Part shown: positions 16,976-24,947 of the stretch, piece by piece
How positions within the stretch are numbered: the first letter of the stretch is position 1
Layout: every line of letters begins with the position of its first letter
From: Levilactobacillus koreensis JCM 16448
GTDB lineage: Bacteria > Bacillota > Bacilli > Lactobacillales > Lactobacillaceae
Direction: 5' to 3'
Assembly (NCBI RefSeq): GCF_001435525.1
Contig: NZ_AZDP01000008.1
Span: forward strand, 1-32,713
DNA length: 32,713 bases
Made by a program: the position numbers and the translations under genes
Notes under the pieces: generated by a model
The model's input: only the letters and a program-made list of their open reading frames with translations
What the model was told of the DNA's origin: nothing
Database searches by the model: none

Positions 16976-17184
16976 GCAGCTCCCAGTGTTAAACCGTGAG
17001 CCTTTTTTAGTATACCAATTTCTACTTCACATAAGGCGGCTTATCCCAAGTAACCCACATTCACCGCGGTACTTCCACATTCCGTTATTTTTTGATTGTG
17101 AACTTGTCCAAAAAAGAAGTGGTATAGGTCGCAGATTGGCTTTAATTGGGGAAAATGAGTTTGTGAAATTCACTGAAATTACAT

Positions 17185-17517
17185 CTAGGCCATTCCCTTG
17201 AATTCAACTGTCTCATTCTTTGTATTAACCAAAAATTTGCCAACACTTCCCCGATACTTCACGGATACTTTAAAGGAATACTTGTAATTTACTCGAGTGT
17301 ATCGAATACTACTAATTCTTCCCTGATACCCTTGACTACGCAAAACTCTCTTCACTTGGTTCCTTTGTCGCTCAGTAATTCTTGCAGAACTCCGATAGAT
17401 TGTCTTCTTAACGATCACATCTGGATTCAATGGAACAATGTAATCCTTACATTCCAACAATTCCACCAACTTTCTTTTTTTCTTTGGAATTTGACTTGAC
17501 GGGTTACGGTTTTCCAT
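17185..17517 (-). CDS. Hypothetical basic protein
   Basis: I do not recognise this 110-residue protein. The N-terminus is Lys/Arg-rich (PSSQIPKKKRKLVELLECKD). The rest is rich in Arg, Tyr and Val with alternating strands (RISSIRYTRVNYKYSFKVSV). No strong ribosome site precedes the ATG. A TATAAT on the reverse strand at 17685-17690 could drive it. It lies on the far side of the putative origin region from parA, so a plasmid-maintenance role is possible but not shown. Confidence 0.45.
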   Translation of the reverse strand: MENRNPSSQIPKKKRKLVELLECKDYIVPLNPDVIVKKTIYRSSARITERQRNQVKRVLRSQGYQGRISSIRYTRVNYKYSFKVSVKYRGSVGKFLVNTKNETVEFKGMA

Positions 17518-17713
17518 TCAGTTTAGAGGGAGTGACGTTTTGAGCGCAGAATTGTTCCCTGGAATCAGCTATTTGGAATAACTGAACCAGAGTACAATTC
17601 TACTACTAAAAGTTTCCCCTTAGTTCGTCGGTCGTTAACGCCCGTCGCTTGTCTGTACAATTGCGGTATTGCTACCACCACTCATTATAAACCTACGTTT
17701 TCGGTTTAACCTA

Positions 17714-17736
17714 CTAAAAAACGCCCTAGCAGGCGT
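17714..17736 (-). terminator. Rho-independent terminator, reverse strand
   Basis: AACGCC-CTAGCA-GGCGTT forms a 6-bp stem, and on the reverse strand it is followed by TTTTTTAGTAG. It would end a transcript coming from the right (17740-18000), but no clear gene lies there on that strand. Confidence 0.5.
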
Positions 17737-17944
17737 TGGTAATACGTATTTATTTTTGTTCGATCACCAACTAATCAGTGGCACCAAGCCGAAGCTTCGT
17801 TTTACCACCCGCGCCGTTAATGGTCGCGCTCACCATTCACCACCCAGCCGTACAGATGACCTTGTTGTGGTATAGCCAGACTTATTGAAGTCGCACTGGC
17901 AAACGTGTCCCCTTGGATTTAGACCCCAGCTTGTCCCCTAGGGC

Positions 17945-17973
17945 TTTAAAAATCGCACCGGCCATGATATAAT
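17945..17973 (+). promoter_or_regulatory. Promoter of a short transcript
   Basis: TTTAAA (17945-17950), a 17-base spacer, and an extended TGATATAAT -10 (TATAAT at 17968-17973). The next feature downstream is a terminator only 30-60 bp away, not a gene. Confidence 0.5.
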
Positions 17974-17979
17974 AGTCAT

Positions 17980-18037
17980 TAAATGATGATGACTTTTATG
18001 TGGCGCTCACCGATGCCAGTCGGTGGGTGTTTTTTTT
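17980..18037 (+). ncRNA. Candidate small RNA of about 58 nt
   Basis: The promoter at 17945-17973 would start an RNA near 17980, and the hairpin CACCGA-TGCCAG-TCGGTG with the following GGTGTTTTTTTT (to 18037) would end it. The 9-mer GCGCTCACC within it occurs also at 17827-17835, 177 bp upstream. A counter-transcribed RNA of a replication or type I toxin system would look like this, but I see no partner. The remaining sequence of 17518-17944 and 18038-18200 holds no gene I can support. Confidence 0.35.
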
Positions 18038-18205
18038 ATGCAGTTTTTTAGGTATTACTTCTTTTGAACTACTGACAGTGTCCCCCATGATTCACAGTTA
18101 GTACAGCAAACGGTGGAAATAATGTTAAAAGCACATCATATAATAGGACTGTCAATACCAATGATTATAGCCCTTTCATAGGATATCTGTCAACAATTAT
18201 ATTTA

Positions 18206-18412
18206 ATTTCCCTTTTTCCCTTTATCTATTTTTCCCCAAATAGAATTATCCCTAAATAGAATTATCCCTATATCCCTTTTTCTATTTAGGGATATTTTTA
18301 ATTCCCATTCTAACAGTGTTCTCAGTCGATAAGTATCCCTTTTTCCCTTTATCCCAATTTCTATATATCCCTAATTCTATATATCTAAATAACTATTTAG
18401 GGAAATTCCCCT
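18206..18412. repeat. TWTCCCT repeat array, candidate parS centromere
   Basis: About 14 copies of TATCCCT or TTTCCCT (a few with one change, some inverted as AGGGATA or AGGGAAA) are packed into about 200 bp directly before parA. They include a perfect 16-bp tandem repeat AAATAGAATTATCCCT at 18238-18253 and 18254-18269. Heptad arrays in front of ParA plus small ribbon-helix-helix operons serve as centromere and operator (the omega/parS heptads of pSM19035 are the known analogy, with a different heptad). The array runs up to the parA promoter, so it would also mediate autoregulation. Confidence 0.65.
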
Positions 18413-18426
18413 TTTGCTATTAAATT

Positions 18427-18435
18427 GTGGTATAC
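18427..18435 (+). promoter_or_regulatory. parA promoter, extended -10
   Basis: TGGTATACT has the TGn extension directly before TATACT (18430-18435), about 30 bp before the parA ATG. No good -35 is visible. The last repeats of the array abut it, so ParB-like binding could block it. Confidence 0.5.
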
Positions 18436-18464
18436 TAACTAAAAATCAATTGGAGGTCGTTGTT

Positions 18465-19325
18465 ATGGATATTCCAGACGTAGTAAAGGCTATACAGTCT
18501 CGTGATGAGGCATTAACCATTGTGATTGGTAATCAAAAGGGTGGCGTGGGAAAAACAACTAACACGTATCTCATCGCTTATACCTTAGCTAAAATGGGAA
18601 TACATACGTTGGTTGCAGACTTAGACCCACAAGCCAACGCCACTAAAACACTAATGTTAACGAAAAGTCAGCAGGAAGATACCGTGTACTCAATTAAAAA
18701 AACTCTGATGGTAGGCGTACAGGAGAAAGATCTAACAGACTTACCAGTTAAGATAATGGATAACCTTGACCTAATTCCTTCATATATTGATTTCCAAGAT
18801 TTCACGAAATATTTATATCAGAATACGAATAATGTGTACGAAGAAACACATCTGTTGGAACCCTTGTTTAATCCATTGAAGAAGAAATATGATGTAATTC
18901 TGTTGGATGTGCCACCATTTAGTATTGAGATTACCCGTAATGCTGTTATCTTCTCAGACTTTGCACTTATCAGCTTGCAAACACACGATGATAGTCTATC
19001 CGGTGCAGAAGAGTATGTGAATACCCTTTCCAAACTTCAGCAAGAGTATCAGCTAGATATAGAGGTAATTGGTATCTTGCCAATGCTTCACGATGCCCGT
19101 AACGGCGTCGATCAGACAATCATACAATCTGCTAAGGATGAGTTTGGAGAAGAAAATGTATTCACAAATATTGTTACTCAAATGGCCCGGATTAAACGAT
19201 TCCCAATTAATGGAATTACCGATAAGGACCGCTTCGATAAGCGAGTGTTAGACAAGTACCAGCAAGTTACCGATGAGTTATTAAGCCGGATTGGCTTATT
19301 TATAGATGATAAGGAGGCCAAGTAA
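18465..19325 (+). CDS. parA: ParA-type plasmid partition ATPase
   Basis: This 286-residue protein has the deviant Walker A motif KGGVGKTT at 25-32, LVADLDPQAN (Walker A') and VILLDVPPF (Walker B region). It lacks a long N-terminal DNA-binding domain, as in small ParA (type Ib-like) systems. It would segregate plasmid copies by ATP-dependent movement on the nucleoid with the adjacent DNA-binding partner. The ATG at 18465 has TTGGAGGTC upstream; the frame extends 17 codons further back without support. The next gene starts one base after its stop, so they are co-transcribed. Confidence 0.94.
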   Translation: MDIPDVVKAIQSRDEALTIVIGNQKGGVGKTTNTYLIAYTLAKMGIHTLVADLDPQANATKTLMLTKSQQEDTVYSIKKTLMVGVQEKDLTDLPVKIMDNLDLIPSYIDFQDFTKYLYQNTNNVYEETHLLEPLFNPLKKKYDVILLDVPPFSIEITRNAVIFSDFALISLQTHDDSLSGAEEYVNTLSKLQQEYQLDIEVIGILPMLHDARNGVDQTIIQSAKDEFGEENVFTNIVTQMARIKRFPINGITDKDRFDKRVLDKYQQVTDELLSRIGLFIDDKEAK

Positions 19326-19326
19326 G

Positions 19327-19626
19327 ATGCCAAGTAAAAAGCCTAATATTCTTCAACGAAGGGTTACCGGAGCGGTAAAGCCATCAGAAGAGTACCATGC
19401 AACAGATAATGCTACGAAAAAAGAGAATAAATCTTCCTCTATACCAAAAAATCAGAAAAAATCCCTTAAGGTATCCGCAGAGACTTACAAGGATATGAAA
19501 GTCCTGAAGACAATTGAACATGTTGGCTTCGACTACGAGATTATCCAGCTTCTTATTGACCAGTATTACAAGGATATGACCGAGGAACAACAGCGCAGGT
19601 ATACCGTATTGCGGGAGAATATGTAA
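19327..19626 (+). CDS. Small ParB-like centromere-binding protein (ribbon-helix-helix)
   Basis: This 99-residue protein has a basic, disordered N-terminus (MPSKKPNILQRRVTGAVKPS), which in such proteins stimulates the ParA ATPase. A C-terminal KKSLKVSAETYKDMKVLKTI and GFDYEIIQLLIDQYY match the strand-helix-helix of ribbon-helix-helix DNA-binding proteins. AAGGAGG precedes the ATG inside the end of parA. The array at 18206-18412 is its probable binding site (inference). Confidence 0.78.
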   Translation: MPSKKPNILQRRVTGAVKPSEEYHATDNATKKENKSSSIPKNQKKSLKVSAETYKDMKVLKTIEHVGFDYEIIQLLIDQYYKDMTEEQQRRYTVLRENM

Positions 19627-19660
19627 GCAGTGCTACATTAAAATAAAAGAAAGAAGTAAT

Positions 19661-20701
19661 GGTAGATTGCAAATTTAATCCGAATTTTTTGACAAATTGG
19701 TCAGCATGACCTGATAAGGTGTTTGCCAGTCAAGTATTTTAAGTGGTCTCTGATTAATTTCGAGTAAGGTGGTTTTCAAGCCTTGAGCACTAATGTGCTC
19801 AAAATAAGTCCCCTTAGGATAAAAATAGCGTGAGTTCCGATTAAATCGTTCATTACTGCCGCGCTCAGCTGGCGTATAAGCATGGCAGTAATAGGTCTTA
19901 ATACCGTATTGTGCTTCAAGTGATACTAGCCCACTAAACTCAGTGCCACGGTCCACCGTAAAACTATGCACCGGGCCATTAAAAGTTGCTAGAAACTTAT
20001 TTAGGGCTTCATTAACAGTTACTGCTGTCCGGTTTTTTAATCGGTAGGCCCAAAGGAACCGTGATTTGCGATCGATTAAGGTTAATAAAACTGCCTTACT
20101 ATGCCCACGGGGGCCAACAATTGTATCTAATTCAAAATCACCGATGCGATTACGTCGATTAACCACGATGGGTCGCTGTTCAATTGACCGTCCTAATGAT
20201 TGATTATATTTAGAACGTTGGTCAAGGTTACGCCGTTGGCGCACGCCATGTTCAGGCAAATCATTTAAAGAAAACTCAATTTTCCCTTGATTTAACCAAT
20301 TATAAATTGATTTAGTCGCTAGTTTAAATTCGTGAGCAATCATTCCTGGTGACCAACTTAGCCGTAAATGGTTTAAAATTATTTGCCTTAATTTGTCATT
20401 CAATTTAGTCTTTCGGCCACATCGTGACCGCTTGTATTCGGCATCTGTTTGGGCCACTTCGGCTGGTAAGGTTCACATCGAGCTAATTCATAAGAAATTG
20501 TGGCAGGTGATCGTTTTAGGCGATCGCTCATTTGGATATTGGACAGCCCTAGTTCACAAAAGGTTTCGATTTTAATTCGTTCAGAATAGGTTATACTAGA
20601 CAAAAGATCAGCTCCTAAAAGATGTGTTTGTGGTAAACACCATTTTAAGGGAAGCTGATCTTTTTTGTCCGAACAGCGTCGGATTAATTTTACAATCTAC
20701 C
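19661..20701 (-). mobile_element. IS30-family insertion sequence, type C (1041 bp)
   Basis: The ends are GGTAGATTGCAAATTTAATC at the left and, inverted, GGTAGATTGTAAAATTAATC at the right, both continuing CCGA. The transposase gene is frameshifted. The right end lies within an IS256-type transposase gene whose continuation is not on the other side, so the left junction results from a deletion. The same IS type supplies the mini-element at 31136-31354 and solo ends at 942-957 and about 32318-32333. Confidence 0.85.
19675..20603 (-). pseudogene. IS30-family transposase, frameshifted
   Basis: The first 45 or so residues (MSSITYSERIKIETFCELGL ... KRSPATISYELARCEPYQP) are in one frame. The rest (AQTDAEYKRSRCGRKTKL onward) is in another, with the break near 20455. 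The catalytic core is complete in the second part: GDFELDTIVG, FTVDRGTEFSG, ERGSNERFNRN. A single-base indel explains it. It is inactive unless frameshifting occurs, and no slippery run is visible at the break. Confidence 0.85.
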
Positions 20702-21281
20702 GTTCAGCACTTCTTTCGTACCATCTGGACGAATGCCAATCGCAATATGAACGGCTTCTTTTTGAACGGTATCCCGCTTTAACGGCAAGTAAGTAGCATC
20801 TAAGAAGATGGCCACATATTGTGAAGCCAGTCGACGTTGCTGGAAAGCTTGAACCTGTTCATTGACGGCTTTAGTCATGTTGGAAACCGTGGCTTGAGAG
20901 TAGTGAGCACCGTACATTTTTTCAATGAGTTCGGCAATTTCAGCAGTGGTAATTCCCTTGGTATACAACTAAATGACCGTTGTTTCTAAATTATCACTGT
21001 GCCGCCCGTAGGCTGGCAAGGTATGATTTTCAAACCGGCCATTGCGATCTCGAGGAATGGTTAAGTTGGCCGTACTTCGTATCAAACGAGCGCTCATAAC
21101 TGCCGTTGCGGTTATTACCAGTGTTAATCCCAGCGTATGAGTAGCGTTCGTAACCCAAAAACTCTGCCAATTCGGTTTGAAGCAGCTGGTTAATCGCAAT
21201 TTCGAGGTGGTGACGAAAAACTTCGTCCAAATCTTGCTTTTGGGCTAGTGCAGCGATAATTTCTGTGGTAAGTTCATTCAT
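20702..21281 (-). pseudogene. IS256-family (mutator) transposase, broken
   Basis: The N-terminus MNELTTEIIAALAQKQDLDE through LAEFLGYERYSYAG is typical of the family. A frameshift near 21065 moves the reading to NLTIPRDRNGRFENHTLPAY, a TAG follows after LETTVI, and the frame continues LYTKGITTAEIAELIEKMYG. The first catalytic Asp is in VAIFLDATYLPLK. The gene then stops at EVL where IS30 begins. Three lesions make it inactive. Confidence 0.88.
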
Positions 21282-21398
21282 GGGGAATGCCTCCTGTGAT
21301 GTTTTCTGTGGTTACTAAATATCATAAGGGAAGGCATTCCCTATTTCTATACAATTCAGAAATCTTTTATGCATTTACACAAGATTCTTGACGCTACC
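20702..21398 (-). mobile_element. IS256-type element, remnant
   Basis: One end is present at 21372-21398 (CATTTACACAAGATTCTTGA then CGCTACC); the other is lost to the IS30 insertion at 20701. The transposase part inside is broken. The same terminal sequence occurs twice in tandem at 11089-11157, showing that an element of this type has been active elsewhere on the plasmid. Confidence 0.8.
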
Positions 21399-21442
21399 CT
21401 TTTATAATTGTGCTATATTGAACATGAAGGAAGCGAAGCACT

Positions 21443-22525
21443 ATGACTATGGTGAAAGCAGCTGTTATTTACGGTCCTAAGGATATCCGCTTTGAAAAAA
21501 GAAATATTCCTGATCCGGCACCAGATGAAGTTCAAATTGAGGTTGCATTTAATGGTATTTGTGGTAGTGATATTCATGAATATTTAGAGGGTATGGATTT
21601 GGCGACAATGCCTCATCCGCTAACCCATATGCAGGCTCCGCTGATTCCTGGTCATGAATTCTCTGGGACGATTTCTAAAATTGGAAAACAAGTATCTAAA
21701 TTAAGAATTGGAGATAAAGTTGCAGTCGAGCCAATGATTGCTTGTGGAAAATGTCCGGAATGTCTTTCTGGTCATTATAATTGGTGTGAGCATGCTATAG
21801 GTAGTGATCAATCAGCAGGATTCTTAGGATTTTCGGCTAACGGTGGCTTAGCTGAAAAGTGCAATGTAAAAAGTACCTTTGCACATCTCTTGCCAACTAA
21901 CTTTCCGCTTGATTTAGGGGCTTTAGTTGAGCCAGTTTCAGTTGCTGCACAAGCAGTTATGGCAAGCCGAGTGTCTCCTGGAGATGATGTCTTAATTCAG
22001 GGTGCTGGTCCAATTGGATTGTTCACGGCCTTAATAGCACAAATTTCTGGTGCCCATCACGTCATAATAAATGACATGTCAGAGGAACGTTTGGATTTAG
22101 CAAATGAATTAGGGGTTCAATACCCAATACGTGCTGATAGCCAAAAGTCATTAGCTCACGCTATCAGCACTATCACGGAAAATCAGGGAGTAGATGTTGC
22201 ATTTGATTGTGCCGGTGTACAACCCACACTTACTGGTGCCATTCAGGCTCTTAAAAACGGTGGCAAGGTTACCGTGATTGCATTATTTCAACATCCACCA
22301 GTTGTAGATGTTAGAGCTCTTCTTAAAAAGGGTGGTAGTTTATTAACATCTTATGGATATGCCAATATCTTCGATCGAGTAATTAAGATTATAGATACCC
22401 ATCGGTCACTATTCAAACGTGTCATTACAAAAAAGATTGAATTAAATGAATTAGTTTCAGAAGGAATTGAATCCTTAGAAAAGGATAAAAAACAAGCAAA
22501 GATTTTAGTTCGTTTGCATTCTTAG
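21443..22525 (+). CDS. Zinc-dependent 2,3-butanediol dehydrogenase-like alcohol dehydrogenase
   Basis: This 360-residue medium-chain dehydrogenase/reductase has the catalytic zinc ligands Cys40 (NGICGSDIHEY), His71 (PGHEFSG) and Glu163 (ALVEP). A structural zinc loop holds Cys101, Cys104, Cys107 and Cys115 (CGKCPECLSGHYNWC). The nucleotide-binding GAGPIG is at 187-192. Overall sequence and the C-terminal ITKKIELNELVSEGIE resemble (R,R)-butanediol dehydrogenases, which interconvert acetoin and 2,3-butanediol with NAD(H); the exact substrate is uncertain. Start is ATG 21443, or 21449 in frame, behind GAAGGAAG. It is monocistronic, with the IS256 end directly upstream. A hairpin lies at 22602-22634, within the following IS remnant. 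Confidence 0.88.
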   Translation: MTMVKAAVIYGPKDIRFEKRNIPDPAPDEVQIEVAFNGICGSDIHEYLEGMDLATMPHPLTHMQAPLIPGHEFSGTISKIGKQVSKLRIGDKVAVEPMIACGKCPECLSGHYNWCEHAIGSDQSAGFLGFSANGGLAEKCNVKSTFAHLLPTNFPLDLGALVEPVSVAAQAVMASRVSPGDDVLIQGAGPIGLFTALIAQISGAHHVIINDMSEERLDLANELGVQYPIRADSQKSLAHAISTITENQGVDVAFDCAGVQPTLTGAIQALKNGGKVTVIALFQHPPVVDVRALLKKGGSLLTSYGYANIFDRVIKIIDTHRSLFKRVITKKIELNELVSEGIESLEKDKKQAKILVRLHS

Positions 22526-22564
22526 TTAACATCAGTTTTCTCAACCCAAGTGCCCTATAATTAT

Positions 22565-22935
22565 GGCTCTACGTCAACTGGTGTTGAAGAATAAATTTAT
22601 CATTTGAGGCGGTTCTCCATTTGGGGAGCCGTCTTTGTCATGTTATGCCGTGATTTGGTAGATTCGTTTGAAGAAGTTCAGCTGATTCTTGAAGCCAAAA
22701 CAGGATCGTTTGAGTGACTTGATGAGGTGGTTAACCCCTTCGATCGGACCGTTGGAATAAGGGCTGGTGACAGCGACTTCGTGTCGCTTAAGCGTCACGA
22801 TCGTCATGTCCATTGCCGTACCGTTTAGCTCGTAAGTAGCTAACAGGATTGCCAGTTCCGCGGGATGTTTCCTCACCATCAAGGCATCATGAGGCGCTAA
22901 GTAGGTCTCGTAGGTTTGCTTGAACTTGGGCAGAG
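22565..22935 (-). pseudogene. ISL3-family transposase, C-terminal remnant with IS end
   Basis: GGCTCTACGTCAACTGGTGT at 22565 is a typical ISL3-type terminal repeat. On the reverse strand the transposase end reads FKQTYETYLAPHDALMVRKH ... SPYSNGPIEGVNHLIKSLKR and SCFGFKNQLNFFKRIYQ. The YSNGPIEG motif carries the last catalytic Glu. Everything N-terminal is missing. The neighbouring 22936-23165 shows only a 34-codon open stretch (LRQGLAPFTTPEQDYSHSGH...) on the + strand that I cannot identify. Confidence 0.82.
22602..22640 (+). terminator. Hairpin, possible terminator
   Basis: GGCGGTTCTCC-ATTT-GGGGAGCCGTC can pair over 11 positions, several of them G-T, and is followed by TTTGTC. It lies inside an ISL3-type remnant that begins at 22565, so the hairpin may belong to the IS, but it is placed to end the dehydrogenase transcript. 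Confidence 0.4.
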
Positions 22936-23165
22936 TTTAACACTAACGTGTAGTGATCTTTGATTTACTCCACATTAATTATGCCAGTTGCGACAAGGGT
23001 TAGCGCCATTTACTACACCTGAGCAAGATTATTCACATTCTGGTCATAAACAACCGGTTTTTAGTGTTGCAATGGGCGTAACTCAATGGTGATGTAGCTC
23101 TATCAATGCGTGTGCACCGCTTAAGATTCGTCGGCTGATTATTACACCCGTAGCTGCCTTATTAA

Positions 23166-23690
23166 GAACCTGTCTAGTATCTTTTAAGAACTATCTTCAG
23201 GAAGGCCAATACAACCATTTGAAGACTGCTGTTAAGGGCACGTTCACAGTTTTTCCAAAGTCGCCGACATTTGTCTAGCCAACTCCATGAACGTTCAACG
23301 ATCCATCGTTGCGGTAACACCGTGAACATATGCAACTCGTTGCGTTTAGCTACCGTCGTCTTAGCATTCAAAATGAGCTTCACCTGATCCGCAAAGTCAT
23401 TGCCAGTGTAGCCACCATCAACCATGACATGCTGAACCAGCTCTAAATTTTGGCTAACCAAACTAAACATAGCCAATGCACCTGAACGATCTGATACATT
23501 AGCTCGTGTCACGAGAATGGCTTGTGGTAAACCATTAATATCAACCGCCAAATAAAAACATGTGGTATTTTGGTTGGGAGAGTGGGTCGTCGATTGGGGG
23601 AGACAACTAGCAGGTCTGGATCGTGTCCGTCTTAAAGCGGTTGCTAGAATAAGCATATCGCATATCTAAATAACGGGTTGTCAGCATGCT
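23166..23690 (-). pseudogene. IS5-family transposase, C-terminal remnant
   Basis: The 160-codon frame contains IS5 (IS427-group) OrfB motifs: FYLAVDINGLPQAILVTRAN (near the first Asp), HVMVDGGYTGNDFAD (second Asp) and PQRWIVERSWSWLDKCRRLW (Glu region). The N-terminal part is scrambled and no OrfA is found. Outer sequence GAACCTGTCTAGTATCTTTT at 23166 resembles an IS5-type end. Not functional. Confidence 0.8.
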
Positions 23691-23701
23691 AAGTGCTAAG
23701 G

Positions 23702-23744
23702 CCCATTATAAAGTCACTTAGCAACTGAGTAACTTTATAATGGG
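23702..23744. repeat. 43-bp inverted repeat
   Basis: CCCATTATAAAGT pairs perfectly with ACTTTATAATGGG, and an inner ACTTAG/CTGAGT extends the stem to about 19 bp. There is no T-run, so it is not a normal terminator. It sits just outside the IS5 remnant and may be an IS-related or excised mini-element structure. Confidence 0.5.
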
Positions 23745-23794
23745 TATTGGTGGGGGGACACACGTGCTTCAGCACAGATTTAATATAGTAGAAA

Positions 23795-23828
23795 AAAGAT
23801 TGCGAATCAGAAATGATCCGCAATCTTT
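23795..23828 (-). terminator. Terminator of the apf-like gene
   Basis: A 15-bp stem with one mismatch (AAAGATTGCGAATCA with TGATCCGCAATCTTT) closes on a GAAA tetraloop. On the reverse strand it is followed by TTTCTAC after the T-rich arm. It lies 30 bp past the stop of the LysM protein gene. Confidence 0.75.
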
Positions 23829-23857
23829 GCATTTGTTTATTAATTTAGAGTGGCTTT

Positions 23858-24574
23858 TTAGTACCAGCCATTAGCAAGCCAGTGACTCTTGGCGTTGCTC
23901 CATGAACCATAACGTGAAGCAACATAACTGTTAGCAACACGTTCTTGGTTGGCAGCGGAGTAGTCACCGTTTAAGTATGAAGCACTTAATTGGTACTTAC
24001 CGATGTATTGACCGTTACGAGCAGAATATGAACCACCAGATTCTTTACCAGCAATCCAAGCCTTAGCAGCACTATCAGAACCATTGTTGCTATAGTTTGA
24101 TGTTGAACTAGACGTTTGAGTCGTCGTCTGAGCAGCAGGTTTGCTAGTTTGTGTTTGACTTGATTGGGTCTGGCTAGCTTGGCTCGGTTGAGCTTGAGTT
24201 TGACTAGTCTGAGCTGATGATTGTGTCGTGGTCGTTTGTTGAGTCGTCTGTGTTGAAGTCGTTGAGGTTGTTGAAGCAGCTGAAGACGTAGCTTGGCTAG
24301 TTGCTGATTGTGGTGCAGCACTTGTAGCAGCAGAAGTCGTGGTTGTTGTAGTAGTACCATTGACTTCAAGCTTATCACCAATGAAGATTAAGTTAACATT
24401 AGCTAACTTGTTTGCCTTTTCAATGGCTGAAACTGAAGTGTTGTGAGCTTGGGCAATTGCTGAAACAGTATCGCCGGCCTTAACAGTATAAGTATCAGCG
24501 TTGGCAACCGTTGTTGAGATAGCGAATAAAGCTAATGCAGCAGTTGATGATAATACAAGGTTTTTGATCTTCAT
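23858..24574 (-). CDS. apf: LysM-domain cell-surface protein, aggregation-promoting factor (Apf) type
   Basis: This 238-residue secreted protein has a signal peptide ([20 protein letters not shown], cleavage near VANA-DT). A LysM domain follows at about 28-72 ([20 protein letters not shown] ... GDKLEV), which binds peptidoglycan non-covalently. Next is a low-complexity Thr/Ser/Gln/Ala linker of about 90 residues. The C-terminal domain of about 70 residues ([20 protein letters not shown] ... SHWLANGWY) has the lysozyme-like ESGGSY motif of Apf proteins and resuscitation-type hydrolases. Apf proteins affect cell shape, division and aggregation. The linker creates a spurious second frame, which I omitted. 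The gene has its own terminator and a 370-bp upstream region. Confidence 0.88.
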   Translation of the reverse strand: MKIKNLVLSSTAALALFAISTTVANADTYTVKAGDTVSAIAQAHNTSVSAIEKANKLANVNLIFIGDKLEVNGTTTTTTTSAATSAAPQSATSQATSSAASTTSTTSTQTTQQTTTTQSSAQTSQTQAQPSQASQTQSSQTQTSKPAAQTTTQTSSSTSNYSNNGSDSAAKAWIAGKESGGSYSARNGQYIGKYQLSASYLNGDYSAANQERVANSYVASRYGSWSNAKSHWLANGWY

Positions 24575-24947
24575 AATAATTAATACACTCTCCTATAATT
24601 TGCGTGTATTCGATTATTTACATATATTTTCTATTGGTCGAGCAGTTGATGTCTCAACCAATCAACAGTGACTAGTATAACTAGTGAGTGTTGCAGTGCA
24701 ATAATCAGAACATTACGTTTTTAGGGGGTGCTTGTAATATAAGGCCGTTTTTGTAATGAATTGTAATATTTGGTAGATTGTATCAACATTACTAGAATAA
24801 AAGTAGCGGGATAAATATTTCACGACCAAATAGTATCTAAATCTATACGTTCAACACCAAGCAATCACACACCACAACACAGCACACCGTATAGACCCTT
24901 TAAAACGTCTTCTAAGCGATTTTAAGGTGCATTGCTTAATTATATAT
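24575..24947 (-). promoter_or_regulatory. Upstream region of apf with three TGTAAT boxes
   Basis: This 373-bp stretch has no gene. AGGAG lies about 14 bases before the apf ATG. TGTAAT occurs at 24733, 24752 and 24762, i.e. 19 and 10 bases apart, on one face of the helix. Wall-hydrolase genes of Firmicutes often carry WalR boxes of two TGTWAH hexamers, but with a 5-base rather than a 4-base gap, so the match is partial. ACTAGTATAACTAGT (24671-24685) is a short dyad nearby. Confidence 0.35.

Noticed and set aside
17669-17875. 68-codon + strand frame upstream of parA
   Set aside because: It runs through the reverse-strand terminator and a Pro/Arg/His-rich tail of non-coding look, with no ribosome site.
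17983-18051. Mini-frame starting ATGATGATG inside the candidate small RNA
   Set aside because: It begins at the predicted transcript start with no ribosome site and reads through the terminator stem.
22936-23165. 34-codon + strand stretch (LRQGLAPFTTPEQDYSHSGH...)
   Set aside because: It reads like a protein fragment but has no start and no family I can recognise; noted only as unexplained sequence.
23986-24381. 131-codon frame within the apf-like gene
   Set aside because: It is a by-product of the Thr/Ser/Gln-rich linker; the other frame has signal peptide, LysM and Apf domain.
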